Of a stretch of 64,000 nucleotides of DNA, positions 50,428 to 58,849 are shown piece by piece. The notes under the pieces are model-generated. The model had not been told where the DNA came from and did no database searches. It was given only the letters and a program-made list of their open reading frames with translations. Within the stretch, counting starts at the first letter, position 1. The number at the start of each line of letters is the position of its first letter. Source of the stretch: Mycolicibacterium brisbanense (lineage in GTDB: Bacteria > Actinomycetota > Actinomycetes > Mycobacteriales > Mycobacteriaceae). The DNA lies in the NCBI RefSeq assembly GCF_001570425.1, contig NZ_BCSX01000056.1, positions 62,001 to 126,000 on the forward strand, in the 5' to 3' direction. A program made the position numbers and the translations under genes.

Positions 50428-51210
50428 GTGTACATCGATTACGACGTCGCCGATTCCATCGGCACCATAACCCTCAACCGGCCCGAGGCCGCCAACGCGC
50501 AGAATCCCGAATTGCTCGACGAACTCGACGCCGCGTGGACCAAGGCCGCCGAGGATCCCGAGGTCAAGGTGATCGTGTTGCGGGCCAACGGCAAACACTT
50601 CTCGGCGGGGCACGATCTGCGCGGCGGCGGCCCGGGGCCGGACAAGATCACCCTGGAATTCATCATCGAACATGAATCGCGCCGCTACCTGGAATACACA
50701 CTGCGGTGGCGCAATGTGCCCAAACCGTCGATCGCCGCGGTGCAGGGCCGGTGCATATCCGGCGGGCTGCTGCTGTGCTGGCCGTGTGACCTGATCCTGG
50801 CCTCCGAGGATGCGTTGTTCTCCGATCCTGTGGTGTTGATGGGCATCGGAGGTGTCGAATACCACGGGCACACTTGGGAACTCGGTGCCCGCAAGGCCAA
50901 GGAAATCCTGTTCACCGGCCGGGCGGTGACCGCTGAGGAAGCCGAACGCACCGGCATGGTGAACCGCGTTGTGCCGCGCGACGAACTCGACGCCCAGACC
51001 CGCGAACTGGCCGCTCAGATCGCCGCGATGCCGTCGTTCGCGCTGCGGCAGGCCAAGCGGGCGGTCAACCAGACGCTCGACGTCCAGGGCTTCTACGCCG
51101 CGATCCAATCCGTGTTCGACGTGCACCAGACCGGTCACGGCAACGCGCTGAGCGTCGGCGGATGGCCGGTTCTGGTCAACCTCGACGACATGAAGGCGAA
51201 CATCAAGTAG
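50428..51210 (+). CDS. Enoyl-CoA hydratase/isomerase family protein
   Basis: 260 residues of crotonase fold. NGKHFSAGHDLRGGG and QGRCISGGLLLCWPCDL give the oxyanion hole. The usual Glu after FSDP is Val (SDPVVLMGIGG), so a plain hydratase reaction is uncertain. The start is GTG with GAGGAG upstream. Divergent from the TetR, with an operator between, so likely the most directly regulated gene of that TetR. Confidence 0.87.
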   Translation: MYIDYDVADSIGTITLNRPEAANAQNPELLDELDAAWTKAAEDPEVKVIVLRANGKHFSAGHDLRGGGPGPDKITLEFIIEHESRRYLEYTLRWRNVPKPSIAAVQGRCISGGLLLCWPCDLILASEDALFSDPVVLMGIGGVEYHGHTWELGARKAKEILFTGRAVTAEEAERTGMVNRVVPRDELDAQTRELAAQIAAMPSFALRQAKRAVNQTLDVQGFYAAIQSVFDVHQTGHGNALSVGGWPVLVNLDDMKANIK

Positions 51211-51219
51211 CTCCGCGAT

Positions 51220-52695
51220 ATGGGCGCGATCCGGCTCAGTGTGCGGTACGCGACTGGGCAGACCTACGCACAGATCACCGCCGCCGCGGCCGTCACGCTC
51301 GTGGTGCTGGCGCTCAGCCGCAACACCGTCGGCGATGCGCGTCAGCTGCTGACCCAGGCCAATCTGGTCGCGTTGGTCGCGCTGATGGTCGGTGCCGGGG
51401 TGGTCGACACGGTCGTCGGCTACTTCAACGTGTATCCCACCTTCGCCTGGTTCGCGTCAGGGACGCCGCCGACGCCGGCGCAACAGCGGGCAGCGATGCG
51501 GATAGGTCCGCGCCAAGCGGTCATTCAGTTCGGTACCTGGGCCGTGAGCGCCGCGGTCTACACCGTGGTGAATCTCGGGGCCGGTGGCGGGGTGGCGTAT
51601 GTGATGGGTGGGGCCATCCTGTTTGGTGGCGTGGCGGCGGCCTGCATGGGATTCCTGGTGACGCAACGCATGTTGCGACCGATCGTCGCGGCCTCACTCA
51701 CCGGAGCGTCGGCGACGAGCGCGACGATGCCTGGCATACAGGGCCGGCTGCTGACCATCTGGACGCTGTTCAGCGGCCTGCCGACCGTCGGGATAGCGTT
51801 GATCGTGCTGGCCCGTTCCAACGGCTGGTTCGTGCAGAAGACCGCGCCGGTGGAGGCCGCTGTGCTGGTGCTCGCCGGAATCTCGTTGGTTTTCGGGCTG
51901 CGGTCGATGGTACTGGTGGCCCGTTCGATCGCCGACCCGGTGCACGACGTGGTGCTCGCGATGAAAGCGGTCGAGCGCGGGTGGTCGGGCGTATCGGTCA
52001 AGGTGTACGAGCCATCGGAGATCGGCAGGTTGCAGTACGGCTTCAACCGGATGGTCGCGGGGTTGGCCGAGCGAAACCGGTTGCGGGAGTTGTTCGGTCG
52101 CTATGTCGGCGTCGACGTGGCACGGCACGCGCTGCAGCAGGATGATGCAGTGGGTGGCGATGTCCGCGAGGCGGCCGTGCTCTATGTGGACCTGGTGGGC
52201 TCCACGGCGCTCGGCGCATCCCGCCCGCCGCAGGAGGTGGCAGAGCTGCTCAATGGCTTCTTCAAGATCGTCGTCGACACGGTGGAACGACATCGCGGAC
52301 TGATCAACAAGTTCGAGGGCGACGCGGTACTCGCAGTGTTCGGTGCGCCGCTGCCATTGGACAATCCGGCCACTTCGGCACTTGAGGCCGCCCGGGCCCT
52401 GGTGCCCGGCCTGAATGCCCTGCCCGACATCGAATTCGGTGTCGGGGTGTCCTGCGGTTCGGTGTTCGCCGGCAACATCGGTGCCGAGAACCGGTACGAG
52501 TACACCGTGATCGGCGATGCCGTCAACGAGGCGGCACGGCTCGCCGACCACGCCAAGGACTGGGATTCCACCGTTCTGTGCTCGGGCGCGGCATTGGCTC
52601 GCGCCGACGCCGGTGAAAGCAGGCGCTGGGCGGTGCGAGGGTCGACCGTGCTGCGTGGGCGTAGCACCGCCACCGTGTTCGCCGAGCCCCTCTAG
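51220..52695 (+). CDS. Membrane class III adenylate cyclase (six TM, HAMP, cyclase domain)
   Basis: 491 residues. Six hydrophobic helices in the first 245, then a HAMP-like linker (SIADPVHDVVLAMKAVERG) and a cytosolic class III cyclase domain. Metal-binding Asp residues in YVDLVGST and KFEGDAVLAVFGAP, the substrate Lys before FEGD, and the Asn/Arg pair in GDAVNEAARL are all present, so it should be active. The layout is that of the mycobacterial Rv1318c-Rv1320c/Rv3645 group. It starts 9 bases after the crotonase gene. A link to the cNMP-binding protein at 2830 is conceivable but not shown. Confidence 0.88.
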   Translation: MGAIRLSVRYATGQTYAQITAAAAVTLVVLALSRNTVGDARQLLTQANLVALVALMVGAGVVDTVVGYFNVYPTFAWFASGTPPTPAQQRAAMRIGPRQAVIQFGTWAVSAAVYTVVNLGAGGGVAYVMGGAILFGGVAAACMGFLVTQRMLRPIVAASLTGASATSATMPGIQGRLLTIWTLFSGLPTVGIALIVLARSNGWFVQKTAPVEAAVLVLAGISLVFGLRSMVLVARSIADPVHDVVLAMKAVERGWSGVSVKVYEPSEIGRLQYGFNRMVAGLAERNRLRELFGRYVGVDVARHALQQDDAVGGDVREAAVLYVDLVGSTALGASRPPQEVAELLNGFFKIVVDTVERHRGLINKFEGDAVLAVFGAPLPLDNPATSALEAARALVPGLNALPDIEFGVGVSCGSVFAGNIGAENRYEYTVIGDAVNEAARLADHAKDWDSTVLCSGAALARADAGESRRWAVRGSTVLRGRSTATVFAEPL

Positions 52696-52716
52696 CGTGC
52701 CCCTCGTGCCCCTTTT

Positions 52717-52780
52717 GCACCGCGAACGTGCGTGTCTGTTGGCCAACACGCGGGCGGCGAGCCCAATTTTGCGCACGCTC
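52717..52780 (+). repeat. Dispersed intergenic repeat, copy C1
   Basis: Begins GCACCGCGAACGTGCGTGTC and ends GCGCACGCTC, as in copy A. Forms one arm of a long hairpin with C2. Confidence 0.75.
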
Positions 52781-52794
52781 AGCTGGCGCGAGGG

Positions 52795-52854
52795 TGCGCG
52801 AACGGCTGGCAAGTACCGGCGTGTTGACCAACAGACACGCACGTTCGCGGTGCA
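52795..52854 (-). repeat. Dispersed intergenic repeat, copy C2 (inverted)
   Basis: The reverse complement starts TGCACCGCGAACGTGCGTGT and agrees with C1 over about 36 bases with one difference. C1 and C2 together can fold into a long stem between convergent genes and may stop transcription from both sides. Confidence 0.75.
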
Positions 52855-52876
52855 GGGGTTGCCGCGGGTGCTGAGG

Positions 52877-53665
52877 TTACAGCTGCGCCAAACGTGGAGC
52901 CGATCCACGGGCCCGCAGCCCTGCTCCGGCTTTGCGCGTGAGTTCCCGTGAGCTGCCGAGTAATCCGTCGAGCACCAGGGCACGTTTCACATGCCGGTGC
53001 AGCTCATGTTCGGCCGTGAAGCCGATGCCGCCGAGCACTTGTTGGCAGTGTTTGGCAGCGGTCAACGCGGCCTTGCCTGCCGCCGCTTTGGCCAGCATGG
53101 CCGTGAGATCCGGGTTGTCGGTGCCGGGCAGGATCAACGTCGCCTCGGCGCCTTCGATGGTCACGAGGGTCTCGGCCAGCCGATGCCGGACGGCCTGGAA
53201 CGCCGCGATCGGCTTGCCGAACTGCACGCGGTCCACCGCATGACGGCGAGCCAGGGCCAGCATGGCGCGGGCCGAACCCACGAGCCACCAGCCCACCGCG
53301 CGACGCGCTTCGCCCATCCTCATGAGCTCGCCGTCAGGGACAGGCCGTAACGGCAGTCCGCCCAGGGTCGGACAGTCATTGGGCCGGCGTTCCCACACCA
53401 CCCAACTACCCCCGGCGTAGGGCATCGGCGGGGTTCCGCCCGGCAGCCCGCCGATGGTCTCCAGCATCACGTCATTGAGAATCGAAGCGTGCGAGCCGGT
53501 TTCGCCGAGCAGGCGGAACACCAGCGGTATCGCGACGTCGGGCATGTCGGCGAGCATGTCGGCCCAGCCGAGTTCGGCCAGCGCAGCGTCCAGCTCGGCC
53601 CCCGAGACCGAGAGCATCGTTTTGCGCAACGCGTCCTCGAGCAGGTCGAGGGACTCTTGATCCAC
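52877..53665 (-). CDS. Acyl-CoA dehydrogenase, short subunit (second pair)
   Basis: 262 residues, lacking much of the middle domain. The C-terminal helical domain is visible with RHAVDRVQFGKPIAAFQAVRH and CQQVLGGIGFTAEHELHRHVKR. It begins with GTG 3 bases after the longer subunit, giving an alpha2-beta2-type pair like that at 20266/21074. Probably desaturates a bulky CoA ester. Last gene of the minus-strand Rieske operon. Confidence 0.85.
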   Translation of the reverse strand: MDQESLDLLEDALRKTMLSVSGAELDAALAELGWADMLADMPDVAIPLVFRLLGETGSHASILNDVMLETIGGLPGGTPPMPYAGGSWVVWERRPNDCPTLGGLPLRPVPDGELMRMGEARRAVGWWLVGSARAMLALARRHAVDRVQFGKPIAAFQAVRHRLAETLVTIEGAEATLILPGTDNPDLTAMLAKAAAGKAALTAAKHCQQVLGGIGFTAEHELHRHVKRALVLDGLLGSSRELTRKAGAGLRARGSAPRLAQL

Positions 53666-53668
53666 CGG

Positions 53669-54790
53669 TCAATCCTTCCCGAGATCCAGCAGACGGCGCG
53701 CGATGATGTTGCGCTGCACCTCGGCCGTGCCGCCGTAGATGGTGGCCGCCCGCGAATACAGGTACTCGGTGCGCCAGTCGGTGTCTTCGAGTTCGATGAC
53801 GCCGGGCAGCAGATCGCGGGCGGTGTCGTAGAGCTGTTGCTCGGCGCTCGCGAGCAGCACCTTGTCGATGGAGGTGTCGGGCCCGAGCGTGTGCCCGTCC
53901 GCCAGTCGGTGCTGCGTGGCCCGTGACCGGCAGCGCAGCGTGTGCAATGCCAAATAGGCTGCACCCAGATCGGAGTCGGACACGGCACCAAGGTTTTTCG
54001 CCTCGCCGATCAGCGCGTCGAACCGCGCGTACAGGTAAGCGATGCGCTGCCAGAAACACGTCGACCGCTCATAGGGCAGCAGATCCATCGCAAGCTGCCA
54101 GCCGTCGCCGGGCCTGCCCAGCATCCGGCCGGCGTCGACCACCACGTCGTCGAAGTACACCTCGCAGAACTCGTCGACGTCGTGCATGGTGCGCAGGGGA
54201 CGCACGGTGATGCCCGGGCTGTCGGTGTCGACGAAGAAGGCCGTGATGCCTTGGTGGTCGGGGGTTTCCGCGTCACCGGTGCGCGCCAGCAGGATGCAGC
54301 GGTGTGAGTACTGCGCGAAGCTGGTCCACACTTTCTGGCCGTTGATGACCCACTTGTCGCCGTCGATCACCGCGCGGGTGGTCAATGACGCCAGGTCGCT
54401 GCCCGAACCTGGTTCGGAGAACCCTTGGCACCATTGCTCTTCGCCGGACAGCAGCTTCGGCACCATCTCGGCGGCCAATTCGGTGGGCGCGTAGTGGATC
54501 ATGGTCGGCGCCAAGACTTCCAGCATCGAGTACGGTCCGGGTTCGACGAGTCGGCGCCCCACGACCTCCTCGCCGACGATGGCCCGCAACATCGCCGGGC
54601 CGCCGAGCCCGCCGGCACTCTCGGGCCAGCCGTAGCGGCTCCAGCCTGCGTCGTAGAGCGCGTTCTGCACCCGGGCGAACTGCCGCATGTGGCCCGCGAG
54701 GGTGTGGTCATCGAGAGGCGTCAGATCATTGTCGGCCAGCCAAGTCTGTAACGCCGTTCGGAAGGTGGCGGGCTCGTACAGTTCGGTCAC
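53669..54790 (-). CDS. Acyl-CoA dehydrogenase, long subunit (second pair)
   Basis: 373 residues with QGFSEPGSGSDLASLT, INGQKVWTSFAQ, FDDVVVDAGRMLGRPGDGW and YSRAATIYGGTAEVQRNIIARRLLDLGKD. The GTG start overlaps the TGA of the SnoaL-like gene (GTGA). Partner of the short subunit downstream. Confidence 0.88.
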   Translation of the reverse strand: MTELYEPATFRTALQTWLADNDLTPLDDHTLAGHMRQFARVQNALYDAGWSRYGWPESAGGLGGPAMLRAIVGEEVVGRRLVEPGPYSMLEVLAPTMIHYAPTELAAEMVPKLLSGEEQWCQGFSEPGSGSDLASLTTRAVIDGDKWVINGQKVWTSFAQYSHRCILLARTGDAETPDHQGITAFFVDTDSPGITVRPLRTMHDVDEFCEVYFDDVVVDAGRMLGRPGDGWQLAMDLLPYERSTCFWQRIAYLYARFDALIGEAKNLGAVSDSDLGAAYLALHTLRCRSRATQHRLADGHTLGPDTSIDKVLLASAEQQLYDTARDLLPGVIELEDTDWRTEYLYSRAATIYGGTAEVQRNIIARRLLDLGKD

Positions 54791-55218
54791 GATGAGGGCC
54801 GGCCGATCGCGTGTGGTTTGCCGTGGTCATGCACGCCGCTGCGGCGGATGAAGGTCATGGCGCGGGTCTTCAGTCGCCAGCCGTTCTCGGTGCGCACGTA
54901 GGTGTCGTTGTAGTACCCGATGCGCATATCGTGCGCGGAGTGCTCGATGAAGCACAGCGGCTGGGTTCCGGTGGCGGCATCGGGATTGTCGGGGTCGAAG
55001 GTCACCAGCGCCGTCCCGGTCATGAACAGCCCCTTGGGGGCTGCGTCGACCAGCGCCGGGAACCGTTGCAGCGCATAGGTTTCGCCGAAAGCACTGTAGC
55101 TGCCATCCGGTGTGAACACGGTGATCAAGCCGTCGATGTCACCTTGGGTGATGGTGACGGCATAGCGGGCCAGTAACTGCTGGATCTCGACGAGGTCGTC
55201 AGTTCGTGGCGTACTCAT
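54787..55218 (-). CDS. SnoaL/NTF2-like domain protein
   Basis: 143 residues of the cone-shaped NTF2/SnoaL fold: IQQLLARYAVTITQGDIDGLITVFTPDG, then YYNDTYVRTENGWRLKTRAMTF. Proteins of this type serve as ring-hydroxylating dioxygenase beta subunits, dehydratases, isomerases or cyclases. With a Rieske alpha-type gene in the same operon, a beta-subunit role is possible, but the short length and position fit a small dehydratase/isomerase as well. Its 5' end overlaps the amidohydrolase gene by 20 bases. Confidence 0.8.
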   Translation of the reverse strand: MSTPRTDDLVEIQQLLARYAVTITQGDIDGLITVFTPDGSYSAFGETYALQRFPALVDAAPKGLFMTGTALVTFDPDNPDAATGTQPLCFIEHSAHDMRIGYYNDTYVRTENGWRLKTRAMTFIRRSGVHDHGKPHAIGRPSS

Positions 55219-56428
55219 TGCGGTAGACCTTACCTCCCTTCATTACAAAGTTCACTGTCTGTGTAACGCGAATGTCCTCCAGCGGATCGCCGGGTACCGC
55301 GATGATGTCGGCGAGGAGACCTTCGGCGAGTCGGCCGCGGTCGTCGGTGTTGATCAGCTCTGCGGCGACCACGGTGGCGGCACGCAGTACCGCCGCGGGC
55401 GGCATGCCCCATTCGACCAGGGTGACGAGTTCATCGGCGTTGCGGCCGTGCGGGATGGCCGGGGCATCGGTGCCCACGGCGATCTTCACGCCGGCCTCGT
55501 AGGCGGCCTTGATGGATGTCTCGGCCTTCGGGAACATCTCGGCCGCCTTGTCCTGCAGCACTTTCGGTGCCGTGGACACATCCATGGCCTGGGCCAGTCG
55601 TCGGGTGGTGACCAGGAAGCGGTCGTTGGCGACGAGCATCTTGATGGCCTCGTCGTCCATCAGGAAGCCGTGTTCGATGCAGTCGATTCCGCAGGCCACC
55701 GCGTGTTTGACCGCCTCGGCGCCATGAGTGTGCGCGGCGACCCGCAGGCCGCGGCGGTGGGCCTCGTCGACGATGGCCCTCAGCTCCTCGTCCGAATAGT
55801 GCTGGGCCCCGGCCTCGCCGGTCAGCGACATGACACCTCCGGAGCAGCACACCTTGATCAGCTGGGCGCCGTGCTTGATCTGATAGCGCACCGCCTTGCG
55901 AATCTCGTCCACGCCGTTGGCGATGCCTTCCTCGATGGTCAGCTCGAGCACACCCGGCATGAACGCAGCGAACATCGTCGGGTCGAGATGGCCACCGGTC
56001 GGCGTGATGGCGTGCCCGGCGGGCACGATGCGCGGACCGTCGATCCACCCGGCGTCGATCGCTTTGCCCAGGGCGACATCCAACAGGTACCCGCCGGTCT
56101 TGACGAACAGGCCCAGGTTGCGGACGGTGGTGAACCCGGCACGCAGCGTGCGGCGGGCATTGCCGACTGCCCGTAGTACCCGCGTCGGGGGATCGTCCTG
56201 CACCTGGGACAGGCCAGGGTTCTCTCCACGGCCGCCCATCAGCAGATTGACTTCCATGTCCATCAGGCCGGGCAAGAGGATCGAGTCACCCAGATCGATG
56301 ACTTCGGAATCGTCCGGAATGGGATCGCCGATCCCGACGATGCGGTCGTCCTCGACACGGACGATGCCAGGGCGGACGATCACCCCGGCATCGACGTCGA
56401 GCAGCCCGGCCGCCTTGAGCGTGATCAC
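55199..56428 (-). CDS. Imidazolonepropionase-type amidohydrolase with altered HxH motif
   Basis: 409 residues of the amidohydrolase superfamily. Carboxylate-lysine Lys192 (LIKVCCSGG), His233 (AAHTHG), His253 (IEHGFL) and Asp321 (VGTDAPAIPHG) are in place. The N-terminal metal motif that normally reads D-x-H-x-H is Asp57-Met-Glu59-Val-Asn61 (LPGLMDMEVNLLM), so both metal His are replaced by Glu and Asn. The enzyme may use one metal or other ligands. It is in the operon with the Rieske oxygenase and would hydrolyse an amide, lactone or C-C bond; the substrate is unknown. Confidence 0.8.
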   Translation of the reverse strand: MITLKAAGLLDVDAGVIVRPGIVRVEDDRIVGIGDPIPDDSEVIDLGDSILLPGLMDMEVNLLMGGRGENPGLSQVQDDPPTRVLRAVGNARRTLRAGFTTVRNLGLFVKTGGYLLDVALGKAIDAGWIDGPRIVPAGHAITPTGGHLDPTMFAAFMPGVLELTIEEGIANGVDEIRKAVRYQIKHGAQLIKVCCSGGVMSLTGEAGAQHYSDEELRAIVDEAHRRGLRVAAHTHGAEAVKHAVACGIDCIEHGFLMDDEAIKMLVANDRFLVTTRRLAQAMDVSTAPKVLQDKAAEMFPKAETSIKAAYEAGVKIAVGTDAPAIPHGRNADELVTLVEWGMPPAAVLRAATVVAAELINTDDRGRLAEGLLADIIAVPGDPLEDIRVTQTVNFVMKGGKVYRNEYATN

Positions 56429-56431
56429 GGG

Positions 56432-56776
56432 TCAGACCACCGGCTCCCGCACGAGCTCGACCCACGCCGCGCCGCTGTCGAGCACACGCGGCTGCTTCCA
56501 CACCTCGACCGGGAAGCTGACCATCACCACCGACTGCATCAAGTGCATGAGCCGCTTGGCGTCGTCGGGCATGGCGTGCAACGGGAACCGCGCGTCGAGG
56601 TAGACCATGACCTCTTCCAGGCGGGCCATGCCCACGTCGTAGAGCTCCTGCATCTCGGCCATGGTCGAGGCCAGCCGCTTGGCGTAGCGTTCCGGCTCGG
56701 TGGGCAGGATCCAATCGGAAAACCGCTCCAGATCGGCGAATTCGGCGGGCAGCAGGGCCTGCGTGGTCTCAGACAT
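56432..56776 (-). CDS. Unknown 114-residue protein linked to the Rieske oxygenase
   Basis: 114 residues, no family recognised. Mostly helical: FADLERFSDWILPTEPERYAKRL, MAEMQELYDVGMARLEEVMVYL, then a Met-rich RLMHLMQSVVMVSFPVEVWK. It overlaps the end of the Rieske gene by 8 bases and lies 3 bases before the amidohydrolase, so it is made with them. It could be an accessory subunit of the oxygenase. The coding call rests on tight packing and codon pattern. Confidence 0.7.
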   Translation of the reverse strand: MSETTQALLPAEFADLERFSDWILPTEPERYAKRLASTMAEMQELYDVGMARLEEVMVYLDARFPLHAMPDDAKRLMHLMQSVVMVSFPVEVWKQPRVLDSGAAWVELVREPVV

Positions 56777-58082
56777 GCGCTACCTCTCCGTTGGTGGCGG
56801 CCTTGGCGGCCTGCCGCAGCTTGTACTCGTCGACGTATTTGTGTGCGGTGTGATGCAGGTGTCGCAGCAGGATCTCCTGATCGCACAACGGGAATTCGGT
56901 GACCGCCCGGGTGCCGATCTGGGTCTGGGTGGCCTCCAGGGTGTTGGCGTCCTGCAGCGCGTACTCCTTGAACGTGACAGCGGCCAGTTCCTGGCTGAGC
57001 CGCTGGCGGGTGTTCTTCGGCGGGACGAAGTACAGGTTCGCCTCGAAGATGTGGGTGTCGACGCCGGTCGGCCAGTAGTTGTACGTGAGGTACCAGCCCG
57101 GAACCCACAGCAGCAGGGTGAAATTGGGGAAGAACTCGAACGAGTCCTGGCCCCAGGTTTTCTGGCGTGCCGGGTTGACGGCGGGCGGCAATTCGTCGGG
57201 CAGGATGCCTTTGATGTCCGGGCGATCCCACGGTCCGAACAGTCCACTGTGCAGGATCCGCTCGATGGGCTTGACCATGCTGAGATCCTTCGGCGGGCTC
57301 ATGCCACCCCATGACGAGATCATCGAATGCTGATCCTTGATGTCGTAGTGCAGCGCTTCGAAGCCGACCTTGGCCAATTTCGCGGCTTCTTCCGGCGTCG
57401 CCTGCTTCATGTGCAGGATCGGCGCATGGTAGAACTCGACGAACGCGTCGATGAACAGCTTCCAGTTGGCCTTGATCTCGGACCGGTAGCTGTACACCTC
57501 GGTCATCTCGTGGAAGGGATAGCCCTCCAAGCCTTTTGCGAAGTCGCCGAGATAATCTCGCAGCGGCTCGGCGTCGTCGTCGAAGTTGACGAAGATGAAG
57601 CCTTCCCACACCTCGCAGCGCACCGGCTTGAGCGGGTAGTCGGCCTTGTCGACGTCGAAGAACTCCTGTTCCTGCTGGATGAATGTCAGGTCACCGTTGA
57701 GTGCATAGCGCCACGCGTGGTACTTGCAGGTGAACTGCCGGCAGCTGCCCGATACTTCCTGGCCCGGATAGTCGTTCCAGACGAGCTTGTTACCGCGGTG
57801 CCGGCACATGTTGTAGAAGGCTCGAACAGTGCCGTCTTTGTCCTTGTTGACGATGATCGAGGTGCCTGCACCGACCGACGGCATTTCGCGGGTGAAGTAG
57901 CTGCCGGTCTTGGGCAACCGTTCGACCCGGCCGACGTGCAGCCAGAGCCTGCGGAAGATGGCCTGCTGCTCCAGCTTCCACTGTTCGGGATCGATGGAAT
58001 CGGTGTAATCGACGGGCGCCGTGCCGAGCTCGGGCCAGTTCTCGGTCCAGCTGCCGACATCCGGCTTCGGGAAGTGTGCCAA
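56769..58082 (-). CDS. Rieske non-haem iron oxygenase, alpha-type subunit
   Basis: 437 residues. The Rieske [2Fe-2S] site is CRHRG and CKYHAW. The catalytic domain has the mononuclear iron His residues in NWKLFIDAFVEFYHAPILHM. The start is taken as TTG 58082, with GAGGG upstream, 4 bases after the CMD stop; the frame is open to 58133 inside that gene. Aromatic or alicyclic ring mono- or dihydroxylation is expected. No reductase is present nearby, and the nearest ferredoxin is the 2Fe-2S protein at 18457, so electron partners may be encoded elsewhere. Confidence 0.87.
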   Translation of the reverse strand: MAHFPKPDVGSWTENWPELGTAPVDYTDSIDPEQWKLEQQAIFRRLWLHVGRVERLPKTGSYFTREMPSVGAGTSIIVNKDKDGTVRAFYNMCRHRGNKLVWNDYPGQEVSGSCRQFTCKYHAWRYALNGDLTFIQQEQEFFDVDKADYPLKPVRCEVWEGFIFVNFDDDAEPLRDYLGDFAKGLEGYPFHEMTEVYSYRSEIKANWKLFIDAFVEFYHAPILHMKQATPEEAAKLAKVGFEALHYDIKDQHSMISSWGGMSPPKDLSMVKPIERILHSGLFGPWDRPDIKGILPDELPPAVNPARQKTWGQDSFEFFPNFTLLLWVPGWYLTYNYWPTGVDTHIFEANLYFVPPKNTRQRLSQELAAVTFKEYALQDANTLEATQTQIGTRAVTEFPLCDQEILLRHLHHTAHKYVDEYKLRQAAKAATNGEVAHV

Positions 58083-58086
58083 CTGT

Positions 58087-58635
58087 CTACCCTCTTTCTT
58101 CAGGTTCGGTGCCGGATTCCGGCTCGATACCAAAGGTGTTGTAAGCCATGGCCATCAGGCCGTAGCCGCCGACGGTGAAAACCAGGTCCATGCGTTGGCG
58201 CTCATCGAATCGCCGGCTGAGCGCCGCCCAGGTCTCGTCGGTGATGCGCGAATGTTCGTCGAGTTCGTCGACGGCGTCGAGCACGGTCTGGTCGAAGGGG
58301 TCGGCGGCTTCTCCGCGCCGGACGGCCGCGATCTCGGCGTCGGTGAGCCCTTCGGCCTTTCCGATGAAGGCGTGGTGGGCCCATTCGTATTCGCAGTGCC
58401 TGCGGTGGGCGATCCGCAGGATCGCCAGCTCGCGCAGTCTGGGGTGCAACGTCGACCGGAACAGCAGGTGATTGCTGAATCGCAGGAACGCCTTGGTCAG
58501 CTGCGGGTGGCGCGCCAGGGTGGACAGTGCGACGCCCGCGCCCCGGGGATTGAGCCGTTCCGCGGGGAGCATGACCGACAGCGCGCGGAGCACCTCGTCG
58601 TCCCACTGATCGGCGGGCAATGGGGGCAGGCGCAC
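58087..58635 (-). CDS. Carboxymuconolactone decarboxylase (AhpD-like) family protein
   Basis: 182 residues with the CMD helical domain, RLRELAILRIAHRRHCEYEWAHH, followed by GLTDAEIAAV. The AhpD CxxC is not present: only one Cys is in the motif (HCEYEW), as in the CMD-type enzymes. The start is GTG with AGGAGA upstream. First gene of the Rieske operon and directly behind a perfect 19-bp palindrome. Probably a decarboxylase or lactone isomerase of the pathway. Confidence 0.82.
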   Translation of the reverse strand: MRLPPLPADQWDDEVLRALSVMLPAERLNPRGAGVALSTLARHPQLTKAFLRFSNHLLFRSTLHPRLRELAILRIAHRRHCEYEWAHHAFIGKAEGLTDAEIAAVRRGEAADPFDQTVLDAVDELDEHSRITDETWAALSRRFDERQRMDLVFTVGGYGLMAMAYNTFGIEPESGTEPEERG

Positions 58636-58661
58636 GTACCGTCTCCTGTCATCGGCTCGCT

Positions 58662-58680
58662 ATGAGAATCACATTCTCAT
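58662..58680. promoter_or_regulatory. Perfect operator ATGAGAAT-CAC-ATTCTCAT
   Basis: The longest copy of the palindrome, 19 bp with no mismatch. Lies 27 bases before the GTG of the CMD gene and upstream of the divergent amidohydrolase operon. Confidence 0.75.
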
Positions 58681-58796
58681 TTCTGACCAACAGATTTCCA
58701 TCTTTCCCGCGCTCGGTCAATGGGAAGGCCTCAACTCGGCCACTGGCGGGGACGATTCGGCTTGTCAACTATCTCGGACATTGATTCTCGTCAGAA

Positions 58797-58811
58797 GAGA
58801 AGATAGTTTTC
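58797..58811. promoter_or_regulatory. Degenerate operator GAGAAG-ATA-GTTTTC for the rightward operon
   Basis: One mismatch in each half. TAGTTT inside it (58804-58809) fits a -10 box for the amidohydrolase gene at 58850. It is nested in TCAGAA...TTCTGA (58791-58814). Confidence 0.45.
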
Positions 58812-58849
58812 TGATCTAGAGAACCAGTTGTCGGAGGGAACGAGACGCC

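Noticed and set aside
18811..58678. KstR or KstR2 operators for the recurring palindrome
   Set aside because: The KstR box has AAC and GTT two bases apart and the KstR2 box has AAGCAAG arms. Here the arms are GAGAAY/RTTCTC with three bases between.
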